Assembly: GCA_016187325.1 (NCBI GenBank)
Contig: JACPJY010000110.1
Location: 1-7,405, forward strand
From: Rhodospirillales bacterium
GTDB taxonomy: Bacteria; Pseudomonadota; Alphaproteobacteria; Rhodospirillales; Casp-alpha2
Direction: 5' to 3'
Length of the DNA: 7,405 bases
The first letter of the stretch is position 1. Every line of letters begins with the position of its first letter. The notes beneath the pieces were generated by a model. The model was not told the DNA's origin. It was given only the letters and a program-made list of their open reading frames with translations, and searched no databases. The position numbers and the translations under genes were made by a program. Below, piece after piece: positions 5,133 to 7,405 of the stretch.

Positions 5133-6815
5133 ATGGACATCCTGGAAAATGCCCTACTCGCGCTTCAGGCGGTGGCCCATCCCCACACCTTCGCGCTGAT
5201 GATGATCGGCGTCGCCGCCGGGCTGATCGCCGGCGCCATTCCGGGCTTCACCATCACTATGGCGGTGGTGCTGACGTTGCCGTTCACCTTCGGTATGGAT
5301 GCGATCCGCGGTCTTTCGACCATGGTCGCCGTCTTCGTCGGCGGGCTGTCGGGGGGCTTGATGGCCAGCATCCTGACCGGCATCCCGGGGACGCCGTCGT
5401 CGGTGGCTACTACCTTCGACGGCCATCCGATGGCCAAGAGCGGACGGCCGGGCTTGGCGCTGGGCCTTGGCGTGTGGGCGTCGTTCTTCGGCGGCCTGAT
5501 CAGTTGCGCGTTCCTGATCATGCTAGCGCCGTCGCTGGCAAACATCGGCCTCGAGTTTGGCCCGTGGGACTATTTCTCGCTGGTGGTGTTCGCGCTCACC
5601 ATCACCGCCAGCCTTGCCGGCAAGGACATGACCAAGGGCCTGATCGCCGGCGTGTTCGGCCTTTTGGTGGCCTCCATCGGCGAAGACGAGACCAGCGGCG
5701 TCGCCCGATTTACCTTCGGCATCGACGACGTGAGGCAGGGCTTCGCCTTCCTGCCGGTGCTGGTCGGGCTGTTCGCCTTCAGCCAGCTGCTCTCCGACAT
5801 CCGCGACCCGACGGCGGCGAGAAAGCCGATGGTGATGAGCCAGGCCAAAATCAAGATTGAGCACGTGCAGGCGGTCAAGACCATCTTCCGTAAATGGGCG
5901 ACGCTGATCCGTTCGTCGCTGATCGGCATCTTCATCGGCATCCTGCCCGGCGCCGGCGGCACCATCGCCAACATCCTCGCCTACGACCAGGCGAAGAAGG
6001 CCTCCGACACGCCCGAGAAGTTTGGCACCGGCGTTCCCGAAGGCATCATCGCCCCGGAATCGTCGAACAACGCAGTCGAGGGCGGGGCGCTGATCACCAT
6101 GATGGCGCTCGGCATTCCCGGCGATGTCGTCACCGCGATAATGCTGGGGGCTCTGCTCATCCACAATATCGCGCCGAGCCCGACCTTCATCTCGACCGAG
6201 CCGGTGCTGGCCTATTCGATCATGATCGCCTTCGCCATTTCGCTGTTCATCATGCTCGGCCTGCAGACGGTGTGCCTGCGCATCTTCGTCCTAGTGACGC
6301 GGGTGCCGATGTACCAACTGGGAACCGTGATCCTCACCTACTGCGCCATCGGCATCTTCGCGCTCAACAACATCACCTTCGATTTGTGGACGTTGTTCTG
6401 GTTCGGGATCATCGGCTACGCGATGCGCCAGTTCGGCTTCCCCTTGGCGCCGATGATCCTGGGCGTGGTGCTGGGCAATAACGCCGAGGTCAACCTGATC
6501 CGGGCGCTCGCCACCGATACCGATCTGACGCTGTTCCTGATCCGACCGTGGTCGCTGTTCTTCATCTTGATCGCGGCGTTTTCTTTCGCCTTCCCGTGGT
6601 ATCAGAACCTGCGCACCAGCCGCCAATGGACGCTATTGTTCATCCCGTGCCTGCCGTTGTCGTTGTCGGTGCCGCTGTTCATGATGGGCGGCTGGGTGCG
6701 CCCGGTGGTCGCCCTAGGGCTGCTGGCGATTGGCTGCTGGCTGCTGTGGACTCGCCACAAGTCCGGCTGGCGCCTGCCGAAGCCGGCCGACGTCAAGGTT
6801 TACGGTGACGATTGA
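5133..6815 (+). CDS. tctA: TctA, large membrane subunit (permease) of the tripartite tricarboxylate transporter
   Basis: A 560-aa polytopic inner-membrane protein that forms the transport path and is thought to use an ion gradient. Family signatures are clear: GAIPGFTITMA (34-44), LTGIPGTPSSVATTFDGHPM (81-100) with AKSG after it, GILPGAGGTIANILAYDQAKK (269-289), PESSNNAVEGGALI (308-321) and LGIPGD (326-331), followed by the APMILGVVLG block (439-448). ATG 5133 has TAAGGA 8 nt upstream, overlapping the tctB stop, so the two are probably translationally linked; the frame is open further upstream only as a shadow of tctB. TctA proteins are usually about 500 aa. Here roughly 60 extra C-terminal residues add two hydrophobic segments (about 499-517 and 521-539) and a short polar tail. 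Its TGA overlaps a downstream ATG. Confidence 0.95.
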   Translation: MDILENALLALQAVAHPHTFALMMIGVAAGLIAGAIPGFTITMAVVLTLPFTFGMDAIRGLSTMVAVFVGGLSGGLMASILTGIPGTPSSVATTFDGHPMAKSGRPGLALGLGVWASFFGGLISCAFLIMLAPSLANIGLEFGPWDYFSLVVFALTITASLAGKDMTKGLIAGVFGLLVASIGEDETSGVARFTFGIDDVRQGFAFLPVLVGLFAFSQLLSDIRDPTAARKPMVMSQAKIKIEHVQAVKTIFRKWATLIRSSLIGIFIGILPGAGGTIANILAYDQAKKASDTPEKFGTGVPEGIIAPESSNNAVEGGALITMMALGIPGDVVTAIMLGALLIHNIAPSPTFISTEPVLAYSIMIAFAISLFIMLGLQTVCLRIFVLVTRVPMYQLGTVILTYCAIGIFALNNITFDLWTLFWFGIIGYAMRQFGFPLAPMILGVVLGNNAEVNLIRALATDTDLTLFLIRPWSLFFILIAAFSFAFPWYQNLRTSRQWTLLFIPCLPLSLSVPLFMMGGWVRPVVALGLLAIGCWLLWTRHKSGWRLPKPADVKVYGDD

Positions 6816-6838
6816 TGGGAATTATCGAACGGCCATGA
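6815..6838 (+). CDS. Possible 7-codon minigene bridging tctA and the decarboxylase gene
   Basis: ATG 6815 overlaps the last base of the tctA TGA (TGATG). It opens a 7-codon frame reading MGIIERP that stops at TGA 6836-6838, which overlaps the ATG at 6835 (ATGA). GGTGA (6804-6808), 6 nt before ATG 6815, matches the 3' part of the SD consensus. This could pass terminating ribosomes from tctA to the next gene. With only seven codons, chance cannot be excluded. Confidence 0.2.
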   Translation: MGIIERP

Positions 6839-7347
6839 CCCACTGGGCGGACGATGTTTTCAAGGTGCTCGTCGAGGCGGGCGTGCGGCAGGCGGCCTAC
6901 GTGCCCGACGCCGGCCACACTCGGCTGATCCAGCGCTGTCACGCGGCGAAGCGCATCGCCGCGGTGCCACTGACCACCGAGGAGGAGGGCATCGCGCTGC
7001 TCGCCGGAGCCTGGCTCGGCGGCCAGCGCGGCGTGCTGCTGATGCAGTCGTCGGGCATCGGCAACTGCATCAACATGCTGTCCTTATCCCGCGCCTGCGC
7101 GTTCCCGCTGTTGATGCTGGTGACCATGCGCGGCCAATGGCGCGAGTTCAATCCCTGGCAGCTGCCTATGGGACGCAACGCCAAGCGCATCCTCACCGCC
7201 GCCGGCGTCGCCTGCGACACCGTCGCCGAGCCGGCGCGCGTCGGCGCCCTCGTCGCCAAGGCGGCGCGCGGCGTTTTCGAGCGCGGCGGCAGGCGCGCCG
7301 TGCTGCTGCACCAGAAGCTGATGACGCGGAAGACGTTCGGGAGATAA
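6835..7347 (+). CDS. comD: Sulfopyruvate decarboxylase-type ThDP enzyme, alpha (PYR-domain) subunit
   Basis: A 170-aa protein matching in length and layout the alpha subunit of sulfopyruvate decarboxylase (ComD), which with the beta subunit decarboxylates 2-oxo acids such as sulfopyruvate using thiamine diphosphate. YVPDAGH (22-28) marks the first strand and loop. VPLTTEEEGIALLAGAWLGG (44-63) holds the conserved glutamate that activates the cofactor's aminopyrimidine, probably E50. GVLLMQSSGIGNCINML (66-82) is the family's MQ-x-SG-x-GN block, and PLLMLVTMRG plus FNPWQLPMG follow. The PP (diphosphate/Mg-binding) domain is absent, as expected for the alpha subunit. ATG 6835 is chosen because homologues, as I recall them, begin close to THWADDVFKVL. 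GTG 6805, with AAGG 6 nt upstream, is an in-frame alternative that would overlap tctA. A phosphonopyruvate or other substituted-pyruvate decarboxylase is also possible, since motif reading cannot set the substrate. Position behind the transporter suggests its substrate is made from the imported compound. Confidence 0.85.
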   Translation: MTHWADDVFKVLVEAGVRQAAYVPDAGHTRLIQRCHAAKRIAAVPLTTEEEGIALLAGAWLGGQRGVLLMQSSGIGNCINMLSLSRACAFPLLMLVTMRGQWREFNPWQLPMGRNAKRILTAAGVACDTVAEPARVGALVAKAARGVFERGGRRAVLLHQKLMTRKTFGR

Positions 7348-7350
7348 CCG

Positions 7351-7405
7351 GTGGCCGCGACGCGAAGCGACAACTATCCCCTGCGCCGGCGCGACGTCGC
7401 AAAGA
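7351..7405 (+). CDS. Probable beta (PP-domain) subunit of the ThDP decarboxylase, N-terminal fragment
   Basis: GTG 7351 lies 3 nt after the alpha-subunit TAA and is preceded by GGGAG (7339-7343) at 7 nt spacing. The frame is open to the window end and gives 18 residues, including PLRRRDVAK; beta subunits of this family commonly start with a similar Arg/Asp-rich helix before the catalytic PP domain. Split ThDP decarboxylases of this type are encoded as adjacent alpha-beta pairs, so position is the main evidence. The Mg-diphosphate GDG motif would lie outside the window. Confidence 0.6.
   Translation, partial: MAATRSDNYPLRRRDVAK

Noticed and set aside
1..7405. Mobile elements, CRISPR arrays, tRNA or rRNA genes
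   Set aside because: No transposase or integrase motifs, no spaced direct repeats, and no tRNA- or rRNA-like sequence were seen on reading both strands.

Overview
The window is GC-rich (mostly G or C at third codon positions), densely coding bacterial DNA. The gene content is a tripartite tricarboxylate transporter (TTT) with a Bug-type binding protein, a class III aminotransferase, a cytoplasmic-type gamma-glutamyltransferase and a two-subunit thiamine-diphosphate decarboxylase. Together with the codon use this suggests an alphaproteobacterium, possibly of the Rhodospirillales type. That placement is inference; no rRNA or other taxonomic marker is present.

Layout: (1) 1-198 is the C-terminal end of a universal stress protein, followed by a GC-rich hairpin. 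(2) 287-1666 (+) is a PLP-dependent class III aminotransferase of the glutamate-1-semialdehyde aminomutase-like group. (3) 1683-3272 (-) is a gamma-glutamyltransferase family protein, convergent with the aminotransferase (16 bp gap) and divergent from the transporter operon. (4) 3273-3572 is a 300-bp divergent regulatory region with a candidate sigma70 promoter, a perfect 13-bp palindrome over its -35 element, a 22-codon leader ORF, and two competing hairpins around the Shine-Dalgarno (SD) site of the next gene. (5) 3573-6815 (+) is tctC-tctB-tctA, with a strong 13-bp-stem hairpin between tctC and tctB. (6) 6835-7347 (+) is the alpha (PYR-domain) subunit of a sulfopyruvate/phosphonopyruvate decarboxylase-type ThDP enzyme. 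(7) 7351-7405 (+) is the first 18 codons of the probable beta subunit, cut off by the window end.

How the genes may work together: the TTT system (periplasmic TctC, membrane TctA and TctB) would import an anionic carboxylate. The ThDP enzyme encoded directly behind it would decarboxylate a 2-oxo acid derived from it, with sulfopyruvate (from sulfolactate or cysteate) the most obvious family-based candidate. The aminotransferase and gamma-glutamyltransferase may add amine or gamma-glutamyl chemistry but are not in the same transcription unit. No regulator gene, xsc, sulfolactate dehydrogenase, mobile element, tRNA, rRNA or CRISPR array is visible. The genes belong to known families. The least ordinary parts are the non-coding designs: the tctC leader, the tctC/tctB hairpin and the stop/start chain between tctA and the decarboxylase.
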